This document shows positions 25,185 through 33,844 of a DNA stretch of 33,844 nt, in pieces. Where the stretch lies: the NCBI GenBank assembly GCA_045541875.1, contig JAZQJX010000103.1:1-33844 (forward strand), given 5' to 3'. Both the position numbers and the translations under genes were made by a program. The stretch's first letter is position 1. Every line of letters starts with the position of its first letter. A model generated the notes under the pieces. That model was not told the origin of the DNA and did no database searches. It worked only from the letters and a program-made list of their open reading frames with translations. The DNA is from RGIG1828 sp045541875. Lineage in GTDB: Bacteria; Bacillota; Clostridia; UMGS1810.

Positions 25185-25203
25185 AATGTCAGATAATGAC
25201 AGA
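25185..25203. promoter_or_regulatory. Shared operator-like motif, copy 2
   Basis: Perfect inverted repeat TGTCA-GATAA-TGACA at 25187-25201, 274 bases upstream of the SLH gene start and just after the epimerase stop. 18 of 19 bases match the copy at 24119-24137. The rest of 25171-25476 has only the weak promoter at 25338-25366 and an RBS. Confidence 0.5.
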
Positions 25204-25337
25204 TTTGAGGATTGTTTCAATAACTTTTGTTGGCAATGCACAAAAACCATACACCCTATTTGACAAAACCCACAAAAATCGCAGAAAACTCTTGTAAAAT
25301 ATGCTTTTTTCGGTCAGTACAATGGAAAGTTCTGACA

Positions 25338-25366
25338 TTGTGTGAAATGGGGCGGTGTGATAAAAT
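25338..25366 (+). promoter_or_regulatory. Weak candidate promoter of the secreted-protein operon
   Basis: TTGTGT, 17 bases, TAAAAT. A partial match only; TGACA elements lie at 25334 and 25397 nearby. A leader of about 100 bases would follow. No other better-spaced pair was found in this spacer. Confidence 0.3.
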
Positions 25367-25476
25367 TATAGTATGATGTACAGGTGCCCCCGTGTCCTGA
25401 CATCACTGCATTTTCAGTATGTATGAAAACAAAATCCATTCATTTTATAAAAGCAAAATTACGGAGGTAAAATCGT

Positions 25477-28128
25477 ATGAAGAAAAAAATCACATCACTT
25501 GTAATGGCTGTTGCTATGATTTTGTCTGTTTCGGCCACTGTGTCCGGCACAGATGTCAATGATGCTTCCTATGAAGAAAGCACCAAACTTTTGAGCGCTC
25601 TTGAAATTGACAAAGGAATAGAAAAAGGAGACGACGATGCTCTCACCAGGGCAGAGTTTGTTGCAATGGCAGTAAGACTCATCAATGCCGACTCTCAGTT
25701 TGAAGCGGTATATGACGACGTCACAGAAGAAACCCCCTTTGCCAAAGAGATTGCAACTGCAAGAAAACTCGGAGTTGCAAACGGTGTTGGTGAAAAAACC
25801 TTTGCACCCTCATCTCCCGTAACCTACGGTCAGGCGGTGAAGATGATAGTTTCATCTCTCGGTCTTGATAAGCCTGCAGTTGTGGGCGGAGGTTATCCCA
25901 CAGGATATTATGTTGTTGCAAGAAACCTCGACATCTTGTCTGATGTGTCCTACGGTCACGATAAGCCTCTCACATTTAAAGATGCAAAAGCACTTATCCA
26001 TAGCACTCTTCTTTCAAACTTTGTTGATGTTGAATCCGTAAAAATTGACACCCCCGAAAGTGTTCTTTACTACAAAGAAACAGACACAAAGGTTATCACC
26101 AAGTTTTTCTCCTACTATGTTGAAGAGGGCGTTGCCTGGACTTCGGGCAGAGCCACCATGCACCTTGGCGTGGGAAAAGATGACGAGATTGAAGTTGACG
26201 GAGAAAAATTCATATATCAGGGAGATGACATTCAAAGTTATCTCGGTCTTAAAGTGACAGTTGTCTATGATAAATACAGAAAAGCAATTGCAGTCATTAA
26301 GTCATCAGACAACAAAGTGTACGAACTCAAAAAAGAAGACATTAAAGAATATACAGGTTCCTACATTTCCTACTACACCCCCGACAACAAAGTTAAAAAA
26401 TACACCTTCGATTCAGGCTACACAAAACTTCGTAACTGGAGAGTAACAACAGAAAACGGTTTCAGTTTCGATGACGGAAAAATTGTTCTTATAGACAATA
26501 ATCTGGAGTCGGGAATTGATGTGGTACATATTCAGTCTCCAAACACAATTTTCATAAGTTCCGTATCAGACAATACTGTCTATGACAAAAACGGAGAGCC
26601 GGGCGTTACCATTGAAGACGCAGTTGCTATCGTAAACGGAAAAGATAAAAAGTTTGCCCGTGCAGATGAACTTTTGCCGAATATGATTCTTTCTGTATAC
26701 AAAGACAACGACGGAAATGTTACATATGCAGAGGCAGGCTATAACATTCACCACGGTGCAACCGTTGAATCTCTTGAAACAAACTATGTTACCATAGACG
26801 GCACGCTTTATGAAAAGAGTGAATATTTCAAAAAATATTACAACGACAAAGATATAGAAGTCGGAAGCCGTATCACCGTATATTTTGACAATCTCGGAAA
26901 AATTGCGGCAATTGAAAAATATTCAGGTCAGGGCGTTGGCGGAATGAATTACGGCTATCTTTTAGGTGCAAAATTCGACGGAAGTTTCGGCGATGTCAAA
27001 CTGAACGTTCTCACAGCACAAAATGTGAAAGAAACATTTTCCTTAAAGAGCAAAGTCATTGTTGACGGAGTGCCTATGAGTGCATCATCTGACAGTGTAA
27101 AAAATGCACTTATTAATCCAAACACCGGAAGATGTGCATATATGCTCATAAAATACAGTGCTGATGAAGATAAAAACATCACAAGAATTGACACTCCCTC
27201 ATTCAGAACAGAAGAAAAATTTGAAGAAAAATATGCAGAGTCTGACTGGAGCGTTGACAACTCCCTCACCTGCTTTGTTGAAAAAGGAAAAGCAATGTAC
27301 AGAGGAACAGGCAACTTCTTCCCCTATTGTATATATGCATCCCCCGTTGTGTTTGAAGTTCCAAAAGACCTTGCCCGTTTCCCCGATCTTGTATATGATG
27401 CTGAACTTTTCAGCGTGAGACAAAAAGGCTTTACGGATAATGACAAGGTAACACTTGACCTTTATGACTATGATGCAGGATTTGCTCCTGCGGCAATTGT
27501 TAACTATTCAATGGAGGGAAGCGGAATTTCACCGGTGGATGTGAAAATCGGTTCACCTGTGGTATTTGTAAATAATGTTACAAAAGCCCTGGATGCTGAG
27601 GGTGAAAAAACCTATGCAATAACCGTTTTCAAAGACGGAAAAGAAGAAAAACTTTTCATAGCATCAGGCATTGTTCCATATTTTGAAGATAAAGACCTCA
27701 TCCCCTCAAAGGGCGATGTTATGCAGTATGAACCGGACGGTTTTGGAAATATTGCAGGTATCAACCTTATAAAATACAACAAAGAAACAGGAGTTTTCAA
27801 CATCGACTTTTCAAAAACAGGTGATACCATTATTTCTCAGAACACCTTCGTTTCAGGAAAGATATATTCAGTATCACCAACCCACATCGGATTTAAGGCA
27901 TCATCCAAACCAAGTCCCTTCTCAGGGGTTGACCTTAATAATGACATCATTTTCAAATCATCATCCGCTCAGAAATATGTAATATATGATGTGGAAAAAG
28001 ACGAAATGAGAGCCGGCACCTATGCAGATGTAAAAACAATTCTTTCTGTTGGTGAAGATGAAGCGAGCGATGTAATAATGTTCTTGGATTGGTCACACCC
28101 GAAGATTATCGGCGTATATAACAGATGA
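25477..28128 (+). CDS. SLH-domain surface protein, unknown catalytic function
   Basis: 883 residues with a signal peptide (MKKKITSLVMAVAMILSVSATVSG). Residues about 35-185 contain two to three SLH repeats (LTRAEFVAMAVRLINA; FAKEIATARKLGVANGVG-x-KTFAP; VTYGQAVKMIVSSLG; LTFKDAKALI), which bind secondary cell wall polymer in Gram-positive bacteria. The remaining ~700 residues are beta-rich, with recurring short units such as GLKVTVVYDKYRKAIAVI and GSRITVYFDNLGKIAAIE; no catalytic motif is recognised. It is the only protein in the window with a visible cell-wall anchor and may be a scaffold or binding protein for its operon partners. RBS CGGAGG; its stop TGA is followed after 14 bases by the next start. 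Confidence 0.85.
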   Translation: MKKKITSLVMAVAMILSVSATVSGTDVNDASYEESTKLLSALEIDKGIEKGDDDALTRAEFVAMAVRLINADSQFEAVYDDVTEETPFAKEIATARKLGVANGVGEKTFAPSSPVTYGQAVKMIVSSLGLDKPAVVGGGYPTGYYVVARNLDILSDVSYGHDKPLTFKDAKALIHSTLLSNFVDVESVKIDTPESVLYYKETDTKVITKFFSYYVEEGVAWTSGRATMHLGVGKDDEIEVDGEKFIYQGDDIQSYLGLKVTVVYDKYRKAIAVIKSSDNKVYELKKEDIKEYTGSYISYYTPDNKVKKYTFDSGYTKLRNWRVTTENGFSFDDGKIVLIDNNLESGIDVVHIQSPNTIFISSVSDNTVYDKNGEPGVTIEDAVAIVNGKDKKFARADELLPNMILSVYKDNDGNVTYAEAGYNIHHGATVESLETNYVTIDGTLYEKSEYFKKYYNDKDIEVGSRITVYFDNLGKIAAIEKYSGQGVGGMNYGYLLGAKFDGSFGDVKLNVLTAQNVKETFSLKSKVIVDGVPMSASSDSVKNALINPNTGRCAYMLIKYSADEDKNITRIDTPSFRTEEKFEEKYAESDWSVDNSLTCFVEKGKAMYRGTGNFFPYCIYASPVVFEVPKDLARFPDLVYDAELFSVRQKGFTDNDKVTLDLYDYDAGFAPAAIVNYSMEGSGISPVDVKIGSPVVFVNNVTKALDAEGEKTYAITVFKDGKEEKLFIASGIVPYFEDKDLIPSKGDVMQYEPDGFGNIAGINLIKYNKETGVFNIDFSKTGDTIISQNTFVSGKIYSVSPTHIGFKASSKPSPFSGVDLNNDIIFKSSSAQKYVIYDVEKDEMRAGTYADVKTILSVGEDEASDVIMFLDWSHPKIIGVYNR

Positions 28129-28142
28129 AAGGAGCAGATTCA

Positions 28143-31100
28143 ATGAAAAAATATATAAGTTTATTACTTTCACTTCTTATGATAATGTCATCTTTTGGCA
28201 CCATAGCCTTTGCATCTGAAGATGCTCCCGAAGGCAAAATGCCCATATTTTATGTGTTCCAGAGAGACTTTGATTCAACTCTTCCCGGAGCAACACCTCC
28301 TGAGACAACTTATAACGGAAACACATTTGAAGTAAGACCAAATCCCGTTGGAGAAGGAAATGTTCTCTACTGGAAGTCCACAAATTCAGTGTCAGGTTTT
28401 ACAAACGGCTCGGTATATACCTCTCAGAATCTTATTTTCACTTTTGAAGTTATGTATCTTGACACAACCGGTGCAAGTCTCACTCTGATGCCTCATGCTC
28501 TTGACAGAAGAGCAACAGTAATTGTTTCTGTTGATTCAAGCGGAAACATTGTGGGACCCGACGGAAAAATTCTTGAATTTATGGGCGTGAGAGACCGCTT
28601 TACAAGAATCACTTTGGATGTTGACATAAAAACCGGTCTTTGCGATATCTATGTTGATGCAGTTAAAAAAGCATCACAGATAAATACAGCCCTTGCAAAT
28701 TTCACAGACGTTGGCGAAATCAGATTAAACCTTGGCGGCGGCGAAGGATATCTTGATAATTTCTATATATATTCAGCAAAGATGCCCACAGAAGTTGCAG
28801 AGGCAAAGGGAATTGAATGGACAACATCCACAACCCTTTCCGAAAACGGAATGATAGCATCTGATGAAGAACTGAAAGAACATATGGAAGGTTCGCTTGC
28901 CGTAAGCAGTTATAAAGGGAAATATTATTACGACGGCAAAGTGACAGATTTTGGCGAAGATGTTTATGTGTATGACAGAATAGAGAAAAAAGGATACATA
29001 AACACAAAATTTGCAAAAGAAGTTTTTGGAATTGAAGAGACGGGCGAAATGATGGACGCAAATCTTTTTGCCGAAAAAACAGGTCTTATTGCAACCCTTG
29101 ACAAAAGCGGACTGGCTGCCTTTTCACAAAGGGAAAACTTTTTTGACCTTGGACTTGGTGAACCAATGTTCCTGGCACTTTCAAAAGCACTTTCCTTTGA
29201 TGATATTCCCGCAGTTGAAATGATGAAACTTTTCTCTGAAAGATATGAGCCAAACGAACACCCCAGACTCATTGAAAACAGAGAAGGCTGGGATAGAATT
29301 TGGCAACTTTCCAAAACCGATTCACACATGAAAGAAGCAGTTGAAAAACTCATTGCAGGTGCGGAAAAACAACTTGGCGATCCCACCATAAAGCAAAGCT
29401 GGGACAGCCAGAACACAAACCTTGGCACAGCAAGAACACTTTATAGCCTTGCAAATTCTCTCGGAAAGGCATATATGCTGACAGGCGACACCCGCTATGC
29501 CGCAAAACTCTGGGAGCACGTTGAGGCAGTGTGTAACTTTGAAGAAGGTCTTGACACATGGCACTTTCTGACCACCGGTGAATATCTCTACGGTCTCGGT
29601 GTTTCCTATGACTGGCTCTATGACTGGATGAATGACGAGCAAAAAACACTTCTCAGAGAAACAATAGTTCAAAAAGGTCTTCTTCCCGCAATTCAGGACT
29701 ATGAGGATGACCTTTCCAGATCAAGAAGTTTTAAGTGGGCACAGACAAAGGCTGTTGACAACTGGATATCTGTTTGTAATGCAGGTGTCGTAAATGCGGC
29801 AATTGCAATCTATGAAGACGAACCGGAACTTACCATAAAATGTCTTGACTATGCAATGCAGAGCATAAAGCAGACAGGTATAGGTTACGGCCCCGACGGT
29901 GCGTGGCTTGAAGGTACCACCTACTGGCTTTATAACTCACAGTATTATATGCATTTCATAGATGCTCTGGATTCTGCATTCGGAACAGACTTTGGCTATA
30001 TGGACGCACCCGGAATGAACGAAACTGTGGAATTTCTCATTGCAATCCACGGTGACCACGGAACATTCAACTTTGGTGATGCAAACCAGACATCAGTACT
30101 CAATAATCAGGTTCTTTTCTATGCAGACAAGAAAAACAATCCTGCAATTCAGAACTACTTCCTGGAAAACGTGGGCGGAACAGTTGACATCCACCACTAT
30201 CGCCCCGATTTTGAAGAAGGCGGCGAAATGACAGTACCCCTTGACTATTATGCAAGAGGAATCGAAACTGTTATGATGCACTCGGAATACAGCAAAAACG
30301 CAATTTTCACAGCCCTCCACTCAGGACCTGTCTCAGGGCCACACTCTCAGTGGGACTGCGGAAACATTGTCATAGATGCTTACGGTTCAAACTTTATATA
30401 TGACCTTGGCTCGGCGGAATATGCTGACCGTCCTCAGAACTATCTTTACAGAAAAAGAGCAGAAGGACACAACGTTCCCGTCATCAACCCCGACTTTTTC
30501 CACGGTCAGGATAATGCCGGAAGAGCAGTCATTGACCGCTTTGAATCAAACGAGGGCGGAGCCCTTGCAATAACCGACATTTCAGAAGCATATGCAAGAG
30601 ATGCCGAAAGCGTTGTAAGAGGATTGATGCTCACAGATTCAAGAGAAAGCATTATTGTTCAGGATGAATTCAAAATGCCCAAAAAGTCAGAACTCTACTG
30701 GTTCATGCACTCAGGCGTTCCAATCACCGTTTCAGAAGACGGCAAAAGTGCCATCTTCCACGGACAGTACAAGGATATGAAAGCAACACTTCTTTCTGAC
30801 GTTGACGGAAAATTTGAGGTTATGCCTGCATTCAGACTTCCCTCATCACCTGTTCCTTTCAGCGACAAAAACGACAGTAAGGTAAATAAACTCGCTCTTC
30901 ACCTTGAAGATGTGAAAGATGTTACAATTTCAGTTGCTTTCACCTTCCAGTGGCCCGGAATTGACGAGCCTGTTTCCTTCCCTGTTGTACCTCTTAAAGA
31001 CTGGACTCTTGATTCAGGCTCAATCTATGAAAAGCCCCTTCTTGAAGACCTCAGGATAGACGGTGAAACAATTGAAGGCTTCAAACCCAAAAACAAACTC

Positions 31101-31697
31101 TATTCAAGATATTATGATGCTGCCGGCGAAATGCCTGTGATTGAAGCAAAAGGCAACGGTGAAATCACCATTGAATATCCTGAAACTCCAACAGGAAATG
31201 CCTATGTGACAATAAAAGGCGAGGGCGGACAGACATCAGTATATGCAATAAAACTTGTGGCACAGGAACTTAAAACTTTGGAAAACGGTTCAAAACAGTT
31301 CTTCATCTACTCAATTGCCGCAAGCCAGATTGACCAGGCAGAAAACGGACCTGATAACATCATTGACGGCGACATTGAAACCCGTTATGCCGCAACAGGA
31401 ACACCCTATCTCACCTTTGACATAGGCGAAGAAAAGTCAATCACCGACCTTGGACTTTCTGTATGGCAGGGCGGAAACAATGACGGAAGAAAGCAGACCT
31501 TTGAGGTCAGCGTTTCAACCGACGGTGAATCCTATGAACACATCTTCACAGGCGAAACCACAGGTACGACTCTGGAGCAGGAATACTACAAAATCCCCGA
31601 AACAAAATGCCGATATATCAGAGTGACATTCACATTGGTTAACGGAAAATCCGGCGGATGGAACTCACCAACAGAAATTTCCTTCTTCGGAAAATGA
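28143..31697 (+). CDS. Secreted heparinase II/III-like polysaccharide lyase with discoidin domain
   Basis: ATG 28143 follows AAAGGAG and gives 1184 residues with signal peptide MKKYISLLLSLLMIMSSFGTIA. Layout: LamG-like domain (about 30-220), a small beta module resembling the copper-amine-oxidase N-terminal type (about 235-340), an alpha/alpha toroid (about 370-690: TDSHMKEAVEKLIAGAEKQ, GVSYDWLYDWM, EGTTYWLYNSQYYMH), and the heparinase II/III-like beta-sandwich (HSQWDCGNIVIDAYGSNFIY, H776 in AEGHNVP). The C-terminus (about 1050-1184) is an F5/8 type C (discoidin, CBM32-like) domain. These lyases cut uronic-acid polysaccharides by beta-elimination; whether the target is host glycosaminoglycan, alginate-like or pectic polymer is undetermined. 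A longer frame from 28125 overlaps the previous stop. Confidence 0.85.
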   Translation: MKKYISLLLSLLMIMSSFGTIAFASEDAPEGKMPIFYVFQRDFDSTLPGATPPETTYNGNTFEVRPNPVGEGNVLYWKSTNSVSGFTNGSVYTSQNLIFTFEVMYLDTTGASLTLMPHALDRRATVIVSVDSSGNIVGPDGKILEFMGVRDRFTRITLDVDIKTGLCDIYVDAVKKASQINTALANFTDVGEIRLNLGGGEGYLDNFYIYSAKMPTEVAEAKGIEWTTSTTLSENGMIASDEELKEHMEGSLAVSSYKGKYYYDGKVTDFGEDVYVYDRIEKKGYINTKFAKEVFGIEETGEMMDANLFAEKTGLIATLDKSGLAAFSQRENFFDLGLGEPMFLALSKALSFDDIPAVEMMKLFSERYEPNEHPRLIENREGWDRIWQLSKTDSHMKEAVEKLIAGAEKQLGDPTIKQSWDSQNTNLGTARTLYSLANSLGKAYMLTGDTRYAAKLWEHVEAVCNFEEGLDTWHFLTTGEYLYGLGVSYDWLYDWMNDEQKTLLRETIVQKGLLPAIQDYEDDLSRSRSFKWAQTKAVDNWISVCNAGVVNAAIAIYEDEPELTIKCLDYAMQSIKQTGIGYGPDGAWLEGTTYWLYNSQYYMHFIDALDSAFGTDFGYMDAPGMNETVEFLIAIHGDHGTFNFGDANQTSVLNNQVLFYADKKNNPAIQNYFLENVGGTVDIHHYRPDFEEGGEMTVPLDYYARGIETVMMHSEYSKNAIFTALHSGPVSGPHSQWDCGNIVIDAYGSNFIYDLGSAEYADRPQNYLYRKRAEGHNVPVINPDFFHGQDNAGRAVIDRFESNEGGALAITDISEAYARDAESVVRGLMLTDSRESIIVQDEFKMPKKSELYWFMHSGVPITVSEDGKSAIFHGQYKDMKATLLSDVDGKFEVMPAFRLPSSPVPFSDKNDSKVNKLALHLEDVKDVTISVAFTFQWPGIDEPVSFPVVPLKDWTLDSGSIYEKPLLEDLRIDGETIEGFKPKNKLYSRYYDAAGEMPVIEAKGNGEITIEYPETPTGNAYVTIKGEGGQTSVYAIKLVAQELKTLENGSKQFFIYSIAASQIDQAENGPDNIIDGDIETRYAATGTPYLTFDIGEEKSITDLGLSVWQGGNNDGRKQTFEVSVSTDGESYEHIFTGETTGTTLEQEYYKIPETKCRYIRVTFTLVNGKSGGWNSPTEISFFGK

Positions 31698-31720
31698 TTT
31701 TATAAGAAAGGAGCAAGACA

Positions 31721-33289
31721 ATGAAACTTAAACTTTTTTCAATTATAACTTTGCTTGCTTTAATTTTCACATACATTCCCGTGGGGGCAGCAGCCCCCTC
31801 GGTGACCATAACATCACCTGAGGCAAACTCTTCAATATCTTCATCAAATGCAGTTTTATGTGCATCGGTTTCCGGTGCAGACAAAGTGCAGTTTCTCTTA
31901 AATGATGAAATTGTGGCAGAGTTTGATGGAGACGGTGAACTTTCATACACTTTGGAAGAAATAGAATATGCATCTCACATCTTTAAAGTAATTGCCATAA
32001 AAAGAGGCGAGAATGTTAAAGAGAGTCAGGTGAAATTCACCGTAAGGGACTATTCTGAAACGGAAGTTAAAAATTTAGACTTTGAATCCTTTGACGGCGT
32101 AACCGCTTCCACATCAGGTTTTACAGGCTTCAATGCAAATGCAGAAAAACCCGGCGAAGCCCCCAACGGCGTGATTGGAAAAGGTGAAGGGCCTGACGGA
32201 TCTGCGGCATTTAAATTTATGGTGGGAAAGGTAAATGCATCAGATTCGTATCTTGCTTTCATAAACTTTACTCTTCCATCAACAAACAGAGATATATATG
32301 TTTTTGAACACGATGTTTTCATTTCCGATTCGGGAATGAGACTCAAATATGAAACCGTTCCCGGAGTTCACCGAATCATTGAAAACGGAAAGGTTGGCTC
32401 ATTTGAACTTCAGCCAGAAACCTGGTACAAACTCAGAACGGAATTTGACTTTAAAGCAGAAAAATATGACATATATGTTGATGGCGAAAAAATGGGAGGA
32501 GGCTCGTGTTCCAAACTCAACGGAGCAGAGGTCAGAATTTTGTGGGCAAACTCACAGACTGCTGACGGATATCTTCTCATGGACAATTTCACCCTTACAA
32601 GAAAAATTTCAACTCCCACAATTTCTTCTGCCGAGTATCACGACGGTTCGCAGTTTGTTCCTTTCACCACAGAAGTTCCCGCAGGAACAGAAAAAATAAG
32701 AGTACATTTTGACGCACCTGTTTCTCAGGCAGGAAAACAAATCGCAGTATATGAAGACGGCGAGAAGATGCAAATATATGACACGGAAAACAAAAAATGG
32801 ATAAATCTTGCAGAAATTGAAATAAACGAATCAGAAGGCTATGCAGATATAACCCTTACAGATTCTTCCGTTAAAGAAGGCTCAGAATATAAAATTCTTG
32901 GAAGAGCAGGGGGAATTGAAAGAGATTTGATGTTTAAATTCAAAAGCCCCAAAAAGGATATTTCAGTAATGCAACTGATGTTTAACGCAGGTTCCTATCA
33001 GGCAAAATATCAATCACAACTTACCGACGGTGCAAATGTTTCAACAACCGTTGTTGTGTCAAACAAAACAAGTGAGGCAAGACCTCTCATGGCAATTGTC
33101 TGTGCTTACAAAGATGGCGAAATGACAGGAATAAGAGCCGCAAAGGCGACAGCACCCGCCAATGGCCCTGCGTTTATGAATGTCCCTGCACTTGGTGCAG
33201 ATTCTGACACGGAAATCATCTGTCATATTGTTGACGGCTGGGAAATGAGAAGACCTGTTATGGTGGCAGGCGAACTTTTGAAGCAGTAA
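31721..33289 (+). CDS. Secreted Ig/LamG-domain protein, probable carbohydrate binding
   Basis: 522 residues with signal peptide MKLKLFSIITLLALIFTYIPVGAAA. Domains: bacterial Ig-like (about 26-108, SVTITSPEANSSISS), LamG-like (about 112-295, with YDIYVDGEKMGGG and LMDNFTLTRK), a second Ig-like of SbsA type (about 298-415, EVPAGTEKIRVHFDAPVS), and a C-terminal module (about 420-522) resembling residues 1525-1625 of the giant GH43 protein. No catalytic residues or anchor seen. RBS AAAGGAG; 23 bases after the lyase stop, so the same operon. Confidence 0.8.
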   Translation: MKLKLFSIITLLALIFTYIPVGAAAPSVTITSPEANSSISSSNAVLCASVSGADKVQFLLNDEIVAEFDGDGELSYTLEEIEYASHIFKVIAIKRGENVKESQVKFTVRDYSETEVKNLDFESFDGVTASTSGFTGFNANAEKPGEAPNGVIGKGEGPDGSAAFKFMVGKVNASDSYLAFINFTLPSTNRDIYVFEHDVFISDSGMRLKYETVPGVHRIIENGKVGSFELQPETWYKLRTEFDFKAEKYDIYVDGEKMGGGSCSKLNGAEVRILWANSQTADGYLLMDNFTLTRKISTPTISSAEYHDGSQFVPFTTEVPAGTEKIRVHFDAPVSQAGKQIAVYEDGEKMQIYDTENKKWINLAEIEINESEGYADITLTDSSVKEGSEYKILGRAGGIERDLMFKFKSPKKDISVMQLMFNAGSYQAKYQSQLTDGANVSTTVVVSNKTSEARPLMAIVCAYKDGEMTGIRAAKATAPANGPAFMNVPALGADSDTEIICHIVDGWEMRRPVMVAGELLKQ

Positions 33290-33310
33290 TAAGAATTGCC
33301 GTTGGTTATG

Positions 33311-33369
33311 GTAGGGCACAGCCTTCAGGATGTGCCGGAAGCGGTTCGTCGCAAACCGCCGAACCCTAC
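33311..33369. repeat. Palindromic element with two inner hairpins
   Basis: GTAGGG (33311) and CCCTAC (33364) close an element holding GGCACA/TGTGCC (33315-33336, with an inner mismatch) and GCGGTT/AACCGC (33341-33359). It has the shape of a small non-autonomous or REP-like palindromic unit. Part of the non-coding gap 33290-33584. Confidence 0.65.
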
Positions 33370-33388
33370 GAAATAAATATAATGCAGA

Positions 33389-33524
33389 GGCGGATATTAT
33401 CCGCCCGAAACATGACCATGTAGCCATCAAACACAAGGACATTGTGTGCGGATACCATCCGCCTGAAACATGACCATGTTACCATCAAACACAAGAAATG
33501 CGTAGGGGCGGATATTATCCGCCC
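33389..33524. repeat. Three-copy GCGGAT-N3-ATCCGC palindrome array, 58-60 bp period
   Basis: Palindromes at 33389-33405, 33448-33462 and 33506-33524, joined by near-identical spacers (GAAACATGACCATGT then CCATCAAACACAAG). Loops are ATT, ACC, ATT. Copy 2 has a mismatch at the stem base. The third is followed by a partial spacer to about 33535. Probably an intergenic palindromic repeat family. Confidence 0.85.
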
Positions 33525-33584
33525 GAAACATGACCGCATTACAAAAACAACATTTACCGGATATACATCGGAGGTGCAATATAT

Positions 33585-33836
33585 ATGAAAGAAATAACAC
33601 TTGAAAAACAAAGAAAAAGATTAGAGAACATAAACTATGCGGCAAATGCCGTAAAAAGATGTCAGAGAAGAACAAGAATTCATGACTATCTCCCCGGTCA
33701 GGTAACCTATAACCTTGGCCCCTATCCTGCAAAGTTTTCAATTGAACCCACAGAATATGACTATAATCTCATAAAAAGTTTTGCAGAGTCCGGTGTAGGA
33801 CTCATTAAGTCGGATCGTAGCCATGTCGTTCTGTGA
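33585..33836 (+). CDS. Start of an unrecognised gene, frame disturbed near the contig end
   Basis: ATG 33585 follows CGGAGGTG at good spacing. The first ~74 residues (LENINYAANAVKRCQRRTRI, then LGPYPAKFSIEPTEYDYNLI and KSFAESGVGLI) look like the start of a real, non-secreted protein, perhaps a barrel-type glycosidase, but no family is certain. The last residues (KSDRSHVVL) and the stop 8 bases from the window end look out of place, so the 83-residue frame is probably a truncated larger gene with an error or a chimeric end. Confidence 0.5.
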   Translation: MKEITLEKQRKRLENINYAANAVKRCQRRTRIHDYLPGQVTYNLGPYPAKFSIEPTEYDYNLIKSFAESGVGLIKSDRSHVVL

Positions 33837-33844
33837 GCCAAGGA

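Noticed and set aside
10286..31697. Reassigned CGG or TGA codons alongside the rplE TAG
   Set aside because: CGG reads sensibly as Arg in the conserved HRGGMR segment of the AlaX-type protein, and TGA ends seven genes at family-appropriate or plausible points.
33389..33540. CRISPR-like periodicity
   Set aside because: Only three palindromes, and the intervening segments are nearly identical rather than unique; no cas genes.

Overview
The window is a piece of a low-to-moderate GC Bacillota genome, most likely an uncultured anaerobic member of class Clostridia. The grounds are the Clostridia-type ribosomal operon with rpsD between rpsK and rpoA, strong GGAGG ribosome binding sites, S-layer homology (SLH) secreted proteins, and Gram-positive signal peptides. 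Genus or family cannot be fixed from sequence alone. The left third (1-9510) is the distal spc operon plus the alpha operon: rplE, rpsN, rpsH, rplF, rplR, rpsE, rpmD, rplO, secY, adk, map, infA, rpmJ, rpsM, rpsK, rpsD, rpoA, rplQ, all on the + strand, closed by a 19-bp-stem terminator. rplE carries an in-frame TAG at codon 97 where a conserved aromatic residue is expected. None of the 29 complete genes here uses TAG as its stop.

A junction region (9511-10285) holds a small single-pass membrane protein gene on the minus strand. It also holds a two-unit 127-bp tandem repeat lying between that gene and a perfect consensus promoter, then another perfect promoter facing right into an AlaX-type alanyl-tRNA editing hydrolase gene.

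From 11448 to the right end is a carbohydrate-degradation region: an AraC-type regulator divergent from a 2091-residue secreted protein (five ~320-residue LamG-like units, an Ig-like module, a GH43 catalytic domain and a C-terminal beta module); glycogen phosphorylase; an intracellular GH43 enzyme; a second AraC regulator divergent from an aldose-1-epimerase-like protein; then an apparent operon of three secreted proteins (SLH protein, heparinase II/III-like lyase with a discoidin-type domain, LamG/Ig protein) and the start of another gene at the contig edge. The plausible logic is that AraC regulators switch on secreted and cell-surface enzymes that cut a plant or host polysaccharide, while cytoplasmic GH43, mutarotase and glycogen phosphorylase process sugars and reserves. 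No transporter, sensor kinase or substrate-defining enzyme is in the window, so the polysaccharide is not identified.

The most unusual signal is not in the proteins. Two unrelated intergenic tandem repeats (127 bp and 144 bp period) each differ between copies by a compensatory base-pair change inside a hairpin stem, while loops and linkers hold almost all other differences. A third, palindromic repeat cluster lies at 33311-33524.
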